Shown: positions 34,701 to 43,903 of the stretch, in pieces | Position numbering within the stretch: the first letter of the stretch is position 1 | How the letters are laid out: every line of letters starts with the position of its first letter | Assembly: GCA_019418545.1 (NCBI GenBank) | Contig: DYBQ01000001.1 | Location: forward strand, 1 to 64,000 | Direction: 5' to 3' | Origin: Clostridiales bacterium | GTDB lineage: Bacteria > Bacillota > Clostridia > Oscillospirales > Acutalibacteraceae | DNA length: 64,000 nt | The notes under the pieces: model-generated | Seen by the model: the letters and a program-made list of their open reading frames with translations, nothing else | Database searches by the model: none | Told to the model about the DNA's origin: nothing | Program-made: the position numbers and the translations under genes

Positions 34701-37018
34701 ATACGATTGACAGCCAGAACCGACAGCTGTCGTGCCGCCGTAAGGTCAGACGCATCCGACATATCTCGCGCGAGGCGTGCAGCCCGTTGACGGCTGTCGG
34801 AGAACAGCAGCACTTTTCTGCCCTGGTTCGGCAGATGAGGATTACTTTCCTTGCCCTTCACAGCCTGTTCTGAATCAAACTGCGCCTTTATCAGGTTGAA
34901 GAACGACAGATTGCCGCGTGTCGCAAAGGATGTCAGCTCAGCGCTGCCGACTCGTTTCTGGCAGTGCGGGCAGGTCGGAAATGTAACGACATCAGGGCGA
35001 CCTTTCTGGCTGTAATCGCAATAGTAGAGCTTGAGGATGCCTGGCTTACCGTCTAGCGAATCATCCGCAAAGTTGATATACCCGGTTTTGCTATCCAGAT
35101 AGCAGGGACGAGGAGGTGTACTGCCACCTTTTTTGGGTTTGAATCCCAGTTCAGGAATATACAGATGGATTTCTTTCAGCGTCTCCTCAAATACCTGTCC
35201 GGAGTTGCGCCACAGGAACGCTCTACCGTTATTGTCGATTTCAGATTTCTCTACATAGCCTTTCACATACAATGCGCCGCATTTTCTGTCGTTGTAGAGT
35301 TCATAGACCATGCCTCCGCATTCCGGGCAAGTCGTTCGACCATCCGACAACAGTATATTTCCGAGCGTGATGCCGCCAGCAGTATGCGCACAGGGGCAAG
35401 AGGTATTTACACAGGCAAATATACCTCGGATACCTCTGAACAGCATGTGCATACGCGCCGGGAACAAAACCATGCCTTTACTGTTTCTTGCCAGCGGAGC
35501 AATCGACAGCATCACACTTACCGCATTTACGGCTTCCTCGTGCGTCACATCCGGGAAAATATTCGCAGCCAAATCATTCAGCGAAGTAGCCTTACCGCGA
35601 CAGGCAGCAAATAGCTTCTGAAAATCGGTGTAATCCGTCAGATGCTCATACAGCCATGTCTGCATCTGTGCTGTGCTCTCAAACGATGTCGGAGCGCCTT
35701 TTATACCATGCCAGAAGGTATTCAGCGCCGACAACTGTGCAACATCATCCGTTTCTATTTGTTCCGGGGTGACAGCAGCATACTGCTTGAACGGAATGGC
35801 GATTCCGTGTTTCATGTCGATGACTTCTCTGTCACCAGTCAAATAAGTGAACGAATAGGTGTCTGCCGCCGTCAAGGCCTTAGCGAAATCACGAACTGCT
35901 TCCTTATCCTCATCGCTTCTGTCCGGCATACTTGCGGTCGTGAGGATAAACTGAACTCTGTCACGACCGATACCGAGACGATGAAACATTCTTCTGATAA
36001 GCAGCGACACTTCGCCGCCGGAAGAACCACGATACATGTGCGCTTCATCGATGATGAACAGAAGTTTATTATCCTTGTTTTTCTCTAGCCATTTCTTCGT
36101 CGAATCCCAGATATTCGTTTCTCTCGGTCTGAACAGCATGTATTCCAGCATGGAATAGTTCGTAATCAGAATATCCGGGCAGGCGTTCTGCATCTCGAAC
36201 CGGGTTATGAGTTCTGCATCTTCGGAATCCGGTATGTGCTGATTATTGCGCAGCCCCTCGATAAACGCATCCATGTCGTTTTTCGCCGGAATCTTGCCTT
36301 CCTTGACAAGGGTCTCGTAGTAGTTCTTGTCATCCTCTGTTTCCGGCTTTGTCATCCGCTCTAAGGTGTTTGCGAGGTCCCGGTCCTGCTGTTTATCCGG
36401 TTTACTACCGGGGTACGGCGTACGACCGGTGTACATGCCGAATTGAGGGCGGCGTGCAGTCTGCCCTGCCGTCTCACGGAAGACATTGATGAATCTATTC
36501 TCCCTATCACCCATCAGACGGCGAAGACGGCTGATTTGGTCCGATACAAGAGCGTTCATCGGATACATAACTACCACACGAACACCGCGCTGTTCCCATA
36601 TATCAGGAGAGTTTCGGGCTTCGTCCGTCAGTTTCGCCATCATAGGCCACATAAAGCATTCCGTTTTACCGGAACCAGTGCCGGTCGCAACAAACAGGTC
36701 TTTGCCTTTGACGGCGGTTTCCAGCGCATTTATCTGATGCTTGAAAGGCGCAGTATATACTCCGAGATTCGCGTCAGCCAGTTTTTTGAAATAGGTACGC
36801 ATCCATTCCGGGATATCAGCTTTATCAATGCCATTTGGGACAGAGACATACGCAGGCGAGGACTCGATGTAGGGTTTCTGGTACAATTCTCCCTCATCAT
36901 CGAGTTTCGCTGCAACAGTTGAAAGCAGAAGCGGGGTCTTCCCGAAATACTGCGATTTGATATAGTTCTCTAACTCGTTTTTCAGGTATTTATGGACTTC
37001 ATTGGCTCCTTTTGCCAT
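31769..37018 (-). CDS. Very large DUF1998 helicase, DruE-like
   Basis: A 1749-aa superfamily 2 helicase. Motif I ATGTGSGKT at 111-119, the NYSMLEYML element, DEAH in FIIDEAHMYRG, and in the second RecA lobe TTTMEVGIDIGSL and NYQQRAGRAGRRG. Several zinc sites are spread through it (CPECGG, CPHCQK, CEKC...CPNCG, CGVCDW...CPFCG, CPDCG), and a DUF1998/MZB-type end with GCTCENACYKCLKHYRNQN near residue 1630. Size and make-up fit DruE of Druantia systems better than the shorter DISARM helicase DrmA. Start at 37018 overlaps the stop of the gene before it, with GGAGG upstream. Last gene of the operon, followed by a terminator. Confidence 0.75.
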   Translation of the reverse strand: MAKGANEVHKYLKNELENYIKSQYFGKTPLLLSTVAAKLDDEGELYQKPYIESSPAYVSVPNGIDKADIPEWMRTYFKKLADANLGVYTAPFKHQINALETAVKGKDLFVATGTGSGKTECFMWPMMAKLTDEARNSPDIWEQRGVRVVVMYPMNALVSDQISRLRRLMGDRENRFINVFRETAGQTARRPQFGMYTGRTPYPGSKPDKQQDRDLANTLERMTKPETEDDKNYYETLVKEGKIPAKNDMDAFIEGLRNNQHIPDSEDAELITRFEMQNACPDILITNYSMLEYMLFRPRETNIWDSTKKWLEKNKDNKLLFIIDEAHMYRGSSGGEVSLLIRRMFHRLGIGRDRVQFILTTASMPDRSDEDKEAVRDFAKALTAADTYSFTYLTGDREVIDMKHGIAIPFKQYAAVTPEQIETDDVAQLSALNTFWHGIKGAPTSFESTAQMQTWLYEHLTDYTDFQKLFAACRGKATSLNDLAANIFPDVTHEEAVNAVSVMLSIAPLARNSKGMVLFPARMHMLFRGIRGIFACVNTSCPCAHTAGGITLGNILLSDGRTTCPECGGMVYELYNDRKCGALYVKGYVEKSEIDNNGRAFLWRNSGQVFEETLKEIHLYIPELGFKPKKGGSTPPRPCYLDSKTGYINFADDSLDGKPGILKLYYCDYSQKGRPDVVTFPTCPHCQKRVGSAELTSFATRGNLSFFNLIKAQFDSEQAVKGKESNPHLPNQGRKVLLFSDSRQRAARLARDMSDASDLTAARQLSVLAVNRMQDMTKKTNTEQTLNDIYGYFALEAALHNVQMYSNKDRETFVESHCEKVRKDYERNEKRGRPRSPSLTVVDNAPNQMREQLLRLFCGNYDTLLSTALCWLKPTEDAQYDAIEDLKNDLGEGSDIDDDVFMEVFNAWILDCGDKLALGQTIDDDVRRQVRKGFEGYGYPENWTMPATICDAMGWERKGRIQEIWRNVLNERFMEVNSASQRKFVNLKTLVPHYDPKHEWYRCEKCSCVTAFPLNKHCPNCGAESIHLMDKEELHALDFWREPSLAALEGGPVHVIDTEEHTAQLSYKDQNNDMWSKTEKYELRFQDMIRGKESPVDILSSTTTMEVGIDIGSLVAVGLRNIPPMRENYQQRAGRAGRRGASLSTIVTYCENGPHDTLYFNDPAPMFQGDPRRPWIDITSEKLVQRHLGMVTLQDYLKSIHSSLESMAAIEFLDNYLDAYKAYQKQYKVTDKVLIPDSYGGAEDYRIILSKGLDALKKKKDDHPELYQIPNGVTTKSKSLLDALYEEGLIPTYSFPKNVVSTYIADREGKTQYQVERGLDVAIGEYAPGRAIVVDKATYQIGGFYYPGSEKRKDAKFKPARAFVEDDNYKKHVMKCGVCDWFGLYEDKIKACPFCGNKNLMEATPMLRPWGFAPKNAKEISVAELDEQYSFVQQPLYSTLPESETMNDVKGYQNIRFASRTNQRIIMVNEGTAKKGFMVCPDCGAAMPGDDPCALNGVGRPYVVGATYKCQHRDAMNLNLGYDFVTDMLVMEIKLDPKLVETSREDNLWVKRAGQSLAETIRLVVSRILDVEFTELMTGYRVRQNQTGAFIDIYIYDSLSSGAGYAVAVASVIPEVLERAEMLLTGCTCENACYKCLKHYRNQNVHGVLDRFAALDLLNWARDNTRPQMLTVDEQRKLIGSFGNVLKYADVVVDTNGKDLYVQKQNTRKKLEVYPAMWKKPTEKDTIFVSDACVKYAKPAAVKQIIDKL

Positions 37019-38058
37019 CAAAGCACCTCCTTGAACTGGTAGCCTAATTTCTCCATTGTGTTTTTGAACACAGGATACACCTCAGCACCCATCTGGCGCG
37101 TGTAATGCTGCTCAAAAGCATCGATATCAACATTCATCATAGGCCATGAATAAAGCTCGCAGAAAGCCTCCTCTGCGGGTGGGAGCAGGTATGGCAGTGC
37201 CACCTTGACTAACTTGTCAGATTTGAATACTTCTATAGGCGGCATTGCATCATCACGCATCAGAATGCCAGTTGCAAGTGCCAGCCATTCCTTCGCCTCA
37301 TTGTTATCCAATACCGGATTTGTCAACCAACCCGGCAGTTGGCTCCATTCCCAGCCAGTTTCGGCTTTACGATAGAAGTAGTATGTATTTCCAGCTGCTA
37401 AAGGGACGCGCAGCAAGGATACTTCTACATCCCCATTTGGCGTTTTCAGCCAATATCCGTTGCGAAATCTTCTGTGCGCAAGGAACTCTGTCCCGTCCGG
37501 AAATTCATCAACAGGTTTCCAGTCTGCGGCGCTTATATACTTTTTAACATCCTTGCCGAGATTCTTCTTGTGCAACGCAAACATGTCGGTCGCAGACCCG
37601 TACACCTTTTGCGGTTCCAGCCTGTCAAGCGCATACGCCCCCAACCCGCTCATGGCGTGGTACTGTAATGGGTTTCCGTTTCGGAGCAGCGTCACCGGGC
37701 CATGAGTATAGGATGAGAAAATCGAAGGGTATATCCAGTTGGCACGGTGATAGAAAACCCCTACGCCCTTGTATATTGCGTATATCTTTTTGGCAAGCTC
37801 AGCCTCATCTCTCAGGCACGGACTATCAAGGTTCATAACGGTGGCATAATACCTCGCGTTCTCTTTGATTTTTGAGGTGAACGCCGTAACCGACAGCTCG
37901 CTGTTCTCGTCATCGGGGCTGTCCCACAGGGACGCCAGAGCGAGCTTTCCGATAGCACTGTATACGATTCTGTTTTGCCACGCTTCGGTGGTCTCACCCT
38001 TGTCTTTATAGATGGATAACCGTTTTGCAATGACATTTAAAAGTTCGGTCGCAGGCAT
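37018..38058 (-). CDS. Unknown 346-aa protein of the Druantia-like operon
   Basis: No known family. Mostly helical and aromatic-rich, with KIYAIYKGVGVFYHRANWIY, GLGAYALDRLEP and FLAHRRFRNGYWLKT as notable stretches; no membrane segment or nuclease motif seen. It starts 3 nt after the 700-aa gene, and its stop overlaps the helicase start, so all are coupled. By size and place it could play the part of DruD. That equivalence is inference. Confidence 0.55.
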   Translation of the reverse strand: MPATELLNVIAKRLSIYKDKGETTEAWQNRIVYSAIGKLALASLWDSPDDENSELSVTAFTSKIKENARYYATVMNLDSPCLRDEAELAKKIYAIYKGVGVFYHRANWIYPSIFSSYTHGPVTLLRNGNPLQYHAMSGLGAYALDRLEPQKVYGSATDMFALHKKNLGKDVKKYISAADWKPVDEFPDGTEFLAHRRFRNGYWLKTPNGDVEVSLLRVPLAAGNTYYFYRKAETGWEWSQLPGWLTNPVLDNNEAKEWLALATGILMRDDAMPPIEVFKSDKLVKVALPYLLPPAEEAFCELYSWPMMNVDIDAFEQHYTRQMGAEVYPVFKNTMEKLGYQFKEVL

Positions 38059-38061
38059 ATA

Positions 38062-40164
38062 TTATTCTTCCTCATAGTCGAAATATCGGAAAATTGCTTC
38101 CTTGATTTCCTTCGGAATATCATTGCGGTCTTTTACTGAAAGGCACAACTGTTCTCCCCTGCCGACTGCATCGGCATAGGAGGTCAGAAGACAGTTATAA
38201 ACCAAGGCACTGCTTTTGTTGTCACTGTCCGCAATCAATTTCGTGCTATTAAACAACCCCTGCATTCTGCTTTGAAGACCTGCGTTCACTTTTAGTGCGG
38301 CCAGTGTCTCAGAAGGTACGACCTTCTTATACTTCGGCACAAAATCCTCGGCGTCTTGCTTTAACCTTGCTCCATACAACTCGTGAATGTCTGGTTCATT
38401 ATCCGAAATGATATCTGTGTAAATCGGGAGAATATAATTGAACAGGCTCTGCGGCTCGATGGAGAGGTCCTCTGAATAGGGATGGCAGAAAACCAACTGC
38501 TTTGTTGCGGTCTTCGATTCCTGTACAAGCGCATCAAGCCAATCACCGCTGAAAGGATTACGGATGATGAGAACACCATCGTCCTTAAATGCTTTTCGTA
38601 TCATAGAGACGCTGCAAGCACCGGAACAAGTCAGTACATCCGCATACTTCCCCGTAACGGACACGGATAGCGCTTGCGCAATTTCTTCACTGGTATATCC
38701 AGCCAAGAGAATAGGACGCTTGGACCGATATACCGTGTATAGCAGTGCTGCCAAGGCCTCTTGGAAATACTCTGCAATACCTGTGCTGGCGAGGTTGTAT
38801 TCCAGTTCTCCTACGATTTCTTCCCAGGTATCCTTTTCAGAGAACCGTTCTGCCTCGATATCTTCACCGATGGTGTAGTCTCCTCCCACGGGTTCGCCGC
38901 TTGCGGGAACGGGCGTGGTCGAAAGCGCAGACGGCAGATAGCACGCTATATCCGCGAGGAATTGAGACACATCTGACCTTGCGGCAGATAATTTGTCTTT
39001 TACCAAAGAATAGCTCTCCTCAGCCAACGCTCTGTTGCTTTCGATTTCATCCTGCATTTTCCTTAGCGTGTTCCGATTCTTTTCGATATCGGCGTTAAGG
39101 GCATCCAGTTCAGTTTTCTTTTCTTGTTTGGCCTTTTCGAGATTCGCAATTTCTTCGTTTTTAGCTTTGATGATTTCGCCTGTGTCTCGCAACCATCTTT
39201 CCTTGACCAGTTCAGTGTATTCTTCACGCAGTTCATCATTGGCAGTTACGAGATGCGAGAGCAACTGGGTGTCCACTTCACTACCGTCAAGATAGGTATT
39301 TGCGTTAGCGATAAAGTCGCGGATGAACCCCTCTGCTTCTTCCTCCGTGCATCCCAACTGTTCTGCTACTTCCTGCTGAGCAGTTTTGTCATTAGTCTTA
39401 CTTATAAAAGCCTTAAACAGCTGTAATTCTTTCTTTGTATACTTTTTGTTTCCATCCTCGCTCGACACAAAATCTCCGAACGCTCTCCATGTCATCATTG
39501 AATTAAGAATCACATTTTTGACAACATCGCTGCTATCCTGAGTTTGGAGATATCCTTCCGGCACGCCGGGAGCAAGTGTTTTCAAAAACCAGTAATCTTG
39601 ACCATACTGCGTATACCGATTAACAGTTATAGTTAATGCATCTCTACTATTCAAATAATAATACGGCAGCTTTGCAGTGTCATCGCTAAGATAATATTTC
39701 CCATTTCGGTATTCCAATGTTCCGGCCTTGCAGAAAATGCTTTGCTTTCCCTTGGCTGAGTCACCACAGGTATACATAATGTCATGTGTTACGCTTCCAT
39801 GCGCAATGCCGCCTCGCAGCTTTTCCAGCCCTTGCGCCATATCATGGACATCTAAATCATAGATTTCAATCGGGAATATATCCAGTTCCTTTGTCTTGTT
39901 GTAAAGTCCTCCCACACTTTTATTGCTCGGCTCATCATACCAAGAAATAACTTTCAATTCCCCAATACGGTGTTCAAACTCTGGATAGGTGCGAAGCCAG
40001 TATCGGTTTTCAAGGGAGCTGTCTCTTGAGTTGTCATACCAAAACGGAACCAACACGCCATTTTTCACATCTGCCAATCGCGTCCAATTCCAACCGTTTT
40101 CATAGCTATTATAGTAACATAGCGATACTGCCTCATACAGCCGCTCAGTATTCATATCGTCCAT
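38062..40164 (-). CDS. Unknown 700-aa coiled-coil protein of the Druantia-like operon
   Basis: No known family. The N-terminal 300 residues include WNWTRLADVKNGVLVPFWYD. A long coiled coil runs from about 310 to 400 (KNEEIANLEKAKQEKKTELD and onward). The C-terminal third looks like a degenerate NTPase fold: PILLAGYTSEEIAQALS where a P-loop would lie, VLIIRNPFSGDW, QLVFCHPYSEDL. AAGGAG lies before the ATG, 12 bp after the 508-aa gene. By size and order it could match DruC. Confidence 0.55.
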   Translation of the reverse strand: MDDMNTERLYEAVSLCYYNSYENGWNWTRLADVKNGVLVPFWYDNSRDSSLENRYWLRTYPEFEHRIGELKVISWYDEPSNKSVGGLYNKTKELDIFPIEIYDLDVHDMAQGLEKLRGGIAHGSVTHDIMYTCGDSAKGKQSIFCKAGTLEYRNGKYYLSDDTAKLPYYYLNSRDALTITVNRYTQYGQDYWFLKTLAPGVPEGYLQTQDSSDVVKNVILNSMMTWRAFGDFVSSEDGNKKYTKKELQLFKAFISKTNDKTAQQEVAEQLGCTEEEAEGFIRDFIANANTYLDGSEVDTQLLSHLVTANDELREEYTELVKERWLRDTGEIIKAKNEEIANLEKAKQEKKTELDALNADIEKNRNTLRKMQDEIESNRALAEESYSLVKDKLSAARSDVSQFLADIACYLPSALSTTPVPASGEPVGGDYTIGEDIEAERFSEKDTWEEIVGELEYNLASTGIAEYFQEALAALLYTVYRSKRPILLAGYTSEEIAQALSVSVTGKYADVLTCSGACSVSMIRKAFKDDGVLIIRNPFSGDWLDALVQESKTATKQLVFCHPYSEDLSIEPQSLFNYILPIYTDIISDNEPDIHELYGARLKQDAEDFVPKYKKVVPSETLAALKVNAGLQSRMQGLFNSTKLIADSDNKSSALVYNCLLTSYADAVGRGEQLCLSVKDRNDIPKEIKEAIFRYFDYEEE

Positions 40165-40176
40165 TAGTTTCGCTCC

Positions 40177-41703
40177 TTACTTCTGGTTTTGGAGTTGTTT
40201 TACTATCAGCGCATGTACATTTTTGGGCATCTTCCCTTGCCTGATATAAGCAGCTATCTTTCCTTTGATAACTGCATCATTCGGCAGCACCTCGCTACAG
40301 CTTCCGAATCTATGAGAGACCGATACACAGGTGGCATCTGGTCTTTTTAAGGCATGGTATAGCTCCCCCGAAAACCCATCAGATATCTTTTCAGGCTTTC
40401 TGAACGCGATTTCACGAACCACATCACAGCCTTGAGTAACCACAACGGTATCACCTATGGCTATGGCCAAGGAAACTCGTTCTCCGCCTTTTATCGTTAT
40501 GACTTGTTTCGTGCGTTCTCTACATTTGACTGTGATGGTTCCATCGTAGCGTGCAGAAACTATGATTTGCTTTTTTGGCGGCAGCTGACTGTAGGCGTCT
40601 TTTTCCAACAAGCTATTGTTCTTGTCAAACACTTCAACCACCGGAGTATTCGCAGTTCTTGCAAATGGGCGTTTCCAAACCATCAGATGGTTGCTCTTGT
40701 TCATCAGCCCATCGCGCCACTTATAACCGGCCAGTTGCTGTAAGCCATTGGATTGGACTCGGAAATAATTGCCGTATTCTTGTACTTCTGTAGAAGAAGT
40801 ATACGGCATCAGAGTCAACTCGACTTTTTCATCACCGTGGTAAGCCAAATAAAGCTTTTCCGCGTTATGGTAGGTTATTGTCCCTTCCTCGACCGTCATC
40901 GGCCAAATAACATGAAGGTCAATCGCTTTCTTTACAAGCCGGAGTTTGTACTGAAGGAAAAATCTGGCAGATTCGGGGCTGAATTTTGTAGCCCTTACTC
41001 TATAAACACGCCACAGTTCACCATTTACAGACTTGTGCATCAGGTCTTTTATAGATATGTCTCTGCATCCATCGTCTGCGTACTGGGTCGTTATCAGGTA
41101 ATAATCTTCTCCAACTTTTACTTCATCCTCTTGGTGAAGAATCTTATTGCCTCTTCCATCAAACACCGTCCCATACGGATTGATGCCTGGTATAATGGTC
41201 GGCCAAGTGTCGAATTTCACATCTATTGCCTTGATGTCGTATTTTAATGCGATGTCTTGCTGTAACGGCAACCATGTGATTCCGCTTTCCTGAACGCGCT
41301 CCTTCATGTTGAAGGTATGCGTGATTTTCCCAGATACAGTAAGGGTGAAATCCGTCCTCAGAAGAGCCCCTTGCGGAACTCCTATTGCCAGCGTAAATGT
41401 CCCATTATTCAAAAGAAGTTTCAGCGGCATGTCGTAGCATCCGTACTGGAATTCCGGATACTTATTGTACTGCTCTGTTCGTTCTGCACATACTTTATCT
41501 TGCTCGCCGCGACTGTGCCTAAAATGCTGTACCTTCTTCTTGCCTTCTGCAGTCAATGTCACATACTGGCCGCACAGTTCGCATATAAACAAGTGCTTAC
41601 TAACCGATACGGTGTTTGAGTATTCTTCGCCTGCCTGCTCAGCCGTGATACGCCGCCAGCCGTTATTGCTGTCTCTTATGCAAACATGGGTCAAGCTTGG
41701 CAT
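40177..41703 (-). CDS. Unknown 508-aa protein with CoiA-like zinc-binding start
   Basis: First gene of the operon. Residues 40-80 carry FICELCGQYVTLTAEGKK and VQHFRHSRGE..KVCAERT, a pattern like the N-terminal zinc/nuclease-associated part of CoiA-type proteins. The rest is beta-rich and unassigned. ATG at 41703 follows AAGGAG. A TATAAT lies at 41745-41750 with no good -35, and an inverted repeat (AGTGTC...GACACT, about 41809-41829) lies farther upstream. By order it could match DruB; DUF4338 (DruA) is not present beside it. Confidence 0.55.
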   Translation of the reverse strand: MPSLTHVCIRDSNNGWRRITAEQAGEEYSNTVSVSKHLFICELCGQYVTLTAEGKKKVQHFRHSRGEQDKVCAERTEQYNKYPEFQYGCYDMPLKLLLNNGTFTLAIGVPQGALLRTDFTLTVSGKITHTFNMKERVQESGITWLPLQQDIALKYDIKAIDVKFDTWPTIIPGINPYGTVFDGRGNKILHQEDEVKVGEDYYLITTQYADDGCRDISIKDLMHKSVNGELWRVYRVRATKFSPESARFFLQYKLRLVKKAIDLHVIWPMTVEEGTITYHNAEKLYLAYHGDEKVELTLMPYTSSTEVQEYGNYFRVQSNGLQQLAGYKWRDGLMNKSNHLMVWKRPFARTANTPVVEVFDKNNSLLEKDAYSQLPPKKQIIVSARYDGTITVKCRERTKQVITIKGGERVSLAIAIGDTVVVTQGCDVVREIAFRKPEKISDGFSGELYHALKRPDATCVSVSHRFGSCSEVLPNDAVIKGKIAAYIRQGKMPKNVHALIVKQLQNQK

Positions 41704-41843
41704 GTCCAGCACTCCTTCTTTGTATGTGCATTTTCCATATTTAGATTATACTCTTTTTGTTTTCGTTTTGTTGCACAAAATCATACCGCAACCCTTGTCG
41801 AAAGTGCATAGTGTCCACAGCACTGACACTGCTTGCCCTGCAA

Positions 41844-41889
41844 GTCGTCCAGCACGGAAAAAGAACCCCTGCCACGAAAGCAGAGGTCC
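41844..41889 (-). terminator. Terminator of the SLOG/zinc-ribbon operon; copy B of the 46-bp repeat
   Basis: On the minus strand a 10-bp stem with two G-U pairs (41862-41888) is followed by TTTTTCC. It matches 41 of 46 bases of 31712-31757. Confidence 0.8.
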
Positions 41890-41971
41890 TCACATCATTC
41901 AGCAGTATTCCTTATTTTCTAACTCTCGTTTCCAAGCCGTCCATATTGAGACCCCTGTACCCAACGATATA

Positions 41972-42346
41972 TTATTTGCCATCACCATCAACTTCAACGC
42001 GGGAACGCACCCAGCAGGGTGTGCTGTAATTATCCGCCAGCAAAAACTCGATGCCAGAGCCAGAGGTATACTCGTTGAAATCATCCTCATATCTGCCGCT
42101 GGCGTTCAGGTGCAACCGGCTCGTACCGGCAATCAGGCAATGAATGTAGCCCAAGTTATTCACAACCTGCATGAGTGCCTTGGACACATCCATGAGCTCA
42201 TTCCAACGCTGCATATTGTCCGGGTCATCCTTGTTGCAGTCAATGTATTCCAGCGTTCGATTATCGTTGTAGCCAGACCGCACAAGCAGGTTCTTTATCT
42301 CAACAAGTACATTATCCATGCGCTCTTGATATTCTCGGATGTCCAT
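41972..42346 (-). CDS. DUF5348-like small protein
   Basis: A 124-aa protein. The second half (GYIHCLIAGTSRLHL, YTSGSGIEFLL, WVRSRVEVDGDG) follows a pattern I recall for DUF5348, common in mobile and accessory regions of Firmicutes. A helical first half precedes it. GGAAG lies before the ATG. It is 99 bp after the zinc-ribbon gene and ends before the terminator at 41844. Confidence 0.5.
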   Translation of the reverse strand: MDIREYQERMDNVLVEIKNLLVRSGYNDNRTLEYIDCNKDDPDNMQRWNELMDVSKALMQVVNNLGYIHCLIAGTSRLHLNASGRYEDDFNEYTSGSGIEFLLADNYSTPCWVRSRVEVDGDGK

Positions 42347-42445
42347 TTTGAAGCTTCCTATATTTTGCGCTATTTTTCGTTAAATTTATTATACCAAATT
42401 GGGAGTGTCATTGTCTGGACTTCCAAGACACTTTTTAGAATCATT

Positions 42446-43903
42446 TTATCTTTGCGTTATTTTACCGCCTTGTTTGAAAGTTGCACGACCCACTTTGGTC
42501 TGCCTATCTGCATCGTAATCAGCAACAAATGCAATATCCTCTTCCCAGCAAGCGATAGCGTTCGCCATATCAGGGTTACCTCGGCGCAACTTGATAAATT
42601 CAGAGATTTTTTCGGTAATCTCCCACTTGGTAGCTTGACCGCTATCAAGTAATTCGGCAAGGATGACTTGGCGTTTCCTTTGAGAAACAGAAGCCTTAAC
42701 AGAATACCCTGCTCTACTGAGGAAAGAATCGTCAGCAAAGCCAATAATAGCATCTCGACCAATAAAGCTGCGGTCAAGTTCACAGTTGAATTTTAAACCG
42801 CCGTATTTTCTGTTGTAACTCTCAAACACTTCATAGTTCATAAAAAATGTTGAACAGCCGCTACAATATTGCGCAGTCACAGGGACGATATTACCTTTTT
42901 TAGTTGTTACGAGCGCTGTACAATCAACGATTGTATCCTGACTGAATTTTTTTGAGCATTTAGAGCAGTGGCATATTTTACTATATAGCACAATTTTCTT
43001 GTTTGCCGGGATATCTGACAAATTCACATTACTATGCCAAATACCTTTTGCTTCTTGTTTTTGTGACTTCTGTTCTTTTGCTTTATTCGCTTCTCCTTTA
43101 TTATTTCTCACTATTTCTGATTGTTCTACTCGCGGCTTTAATATTGCCTTTGTTCTTACTGTAGCTATTATCTCCTCCTGATACTTGTATTTTCTCGTCA
43201 GCGTTAATTCCTTTATCGGGTCACTTTTGTAGCTCTCTGTGAGGCTATTTCCATAAAACCCTGTTGAAATAGTGAATGCTCCTTGATAAAAATTGCACTT
43301 TCGTCTCAGCAGTTCTACGACATTTATAATGAGTAGATTCTTATCCTCTATATAGTAGCCACCAATAAGCTCTTTGCTTTTTCCAATTCCTTTCAATGGA
43401 ATATTTTTTTTGGAATATGAATATAGACTGTTCAGGAGATAATTTTCTATTGCTTCATAAGTTTTGGCTGTCACTGCACAAATTTTTGCCGTGTTTACAA
43501 TATTATTATCTTGTTTTCTTTCAACAATATTCGCATCAGCATGGGCTCTAATCGTTTCATTCACTGGACCTTCTTCATGTATTCCGCATTTAATTACTCC
43601 ATTTTTCTCAGTAAATGAAATATTTGCAAGTATCATTTTGCAATCATTTTTACTTAAACTAATGTTTTCCCATATCCCGAAGCTTTCTCTTTTTACAATG
43701 TAAACATTTTTCCCTACTATTCTGATTGCTGGTAAAGCCACCGTTTTCCCATTTGTCTTTTTGAAATTATACTGCGCTCCATAAATCTTCCCATTGTTTT
43801 GATTCGCCTTTCGAAACCTTTTGACTTGAGCCTCTGGGATAACATAAATCGTTGTTTTCGCCGCAGTCTTTTTCAGTTGTTCCCTAACTTTTGCTTCGTC
43901 CAT
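42446..43903 (-). CDS. Unknown 485-aa zinc-ribbon protein paired with SLOG
   Basis: No family name known. The C-terminal part has CHCSKCSKKF, then TAQYCSGCSTFFM, a four-cysteine ribbon, followed by EVFESYNRKYGG. A lysine-rich linker (NNKGEANKAKEQKSQKQEAK) splits it from an N-terminal region with PAIRIVGKNVYIVKRESFG. Base use is clearly more AT-rich than its neighbours, a hint of separate origin. GGGAG lies before the ATG, which is inside the SLOG gene (31-bp overlap), so the two are made together. Confidence 0.55.
   Translation of the reverse strand: MDEAKVREQLKKTAAKTTIYVIPEAQVKRFRKANQNNGKIYGAQYNFKKTNGKTVALPAIRIVGKNVYIVKRESFGIWENISLSKNDCKMILANISFTEKNGVIKCGIHEEGPVNETIRAHADANIVERKQDNNIVNTAKICAVTAKTYEAIENYLLNSLYSYSKKNIPLKGIGKSKELIGGYYIEDKNLLIINVVELLRRKCNFYQGAFTISTGFYGNSLTESYKSDPIKELTLTRKYKYQEEIIATVRTKAILKPRVEQSEIVRNNKGEANKAKEQKSQKQEAKGIWHSNVNLSDIPANKKIVLYSKICHCSKCSKKFSQDTIVDCTALVTTKKGNIVPVTAQYCSGCSTFFMNYEVFESYNRKYGGLKFNCELDRSFIGRDAIIGFADDSFLSRAGYSVKASVSQRKRQVILAELLDSGQATKWEITEKISEFIKLRRGNPDMANAIACWEEDIAFVADYDADRQTKVGRATFKQGGKITQR

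Noticed and set aside
31769..37018. Assignment of the large helicase to DISARM (DrmA)
   Set aside because: The protein is much longer than DrmA, and no DrmB, DrmC or methyltransferase gene lies beside it.
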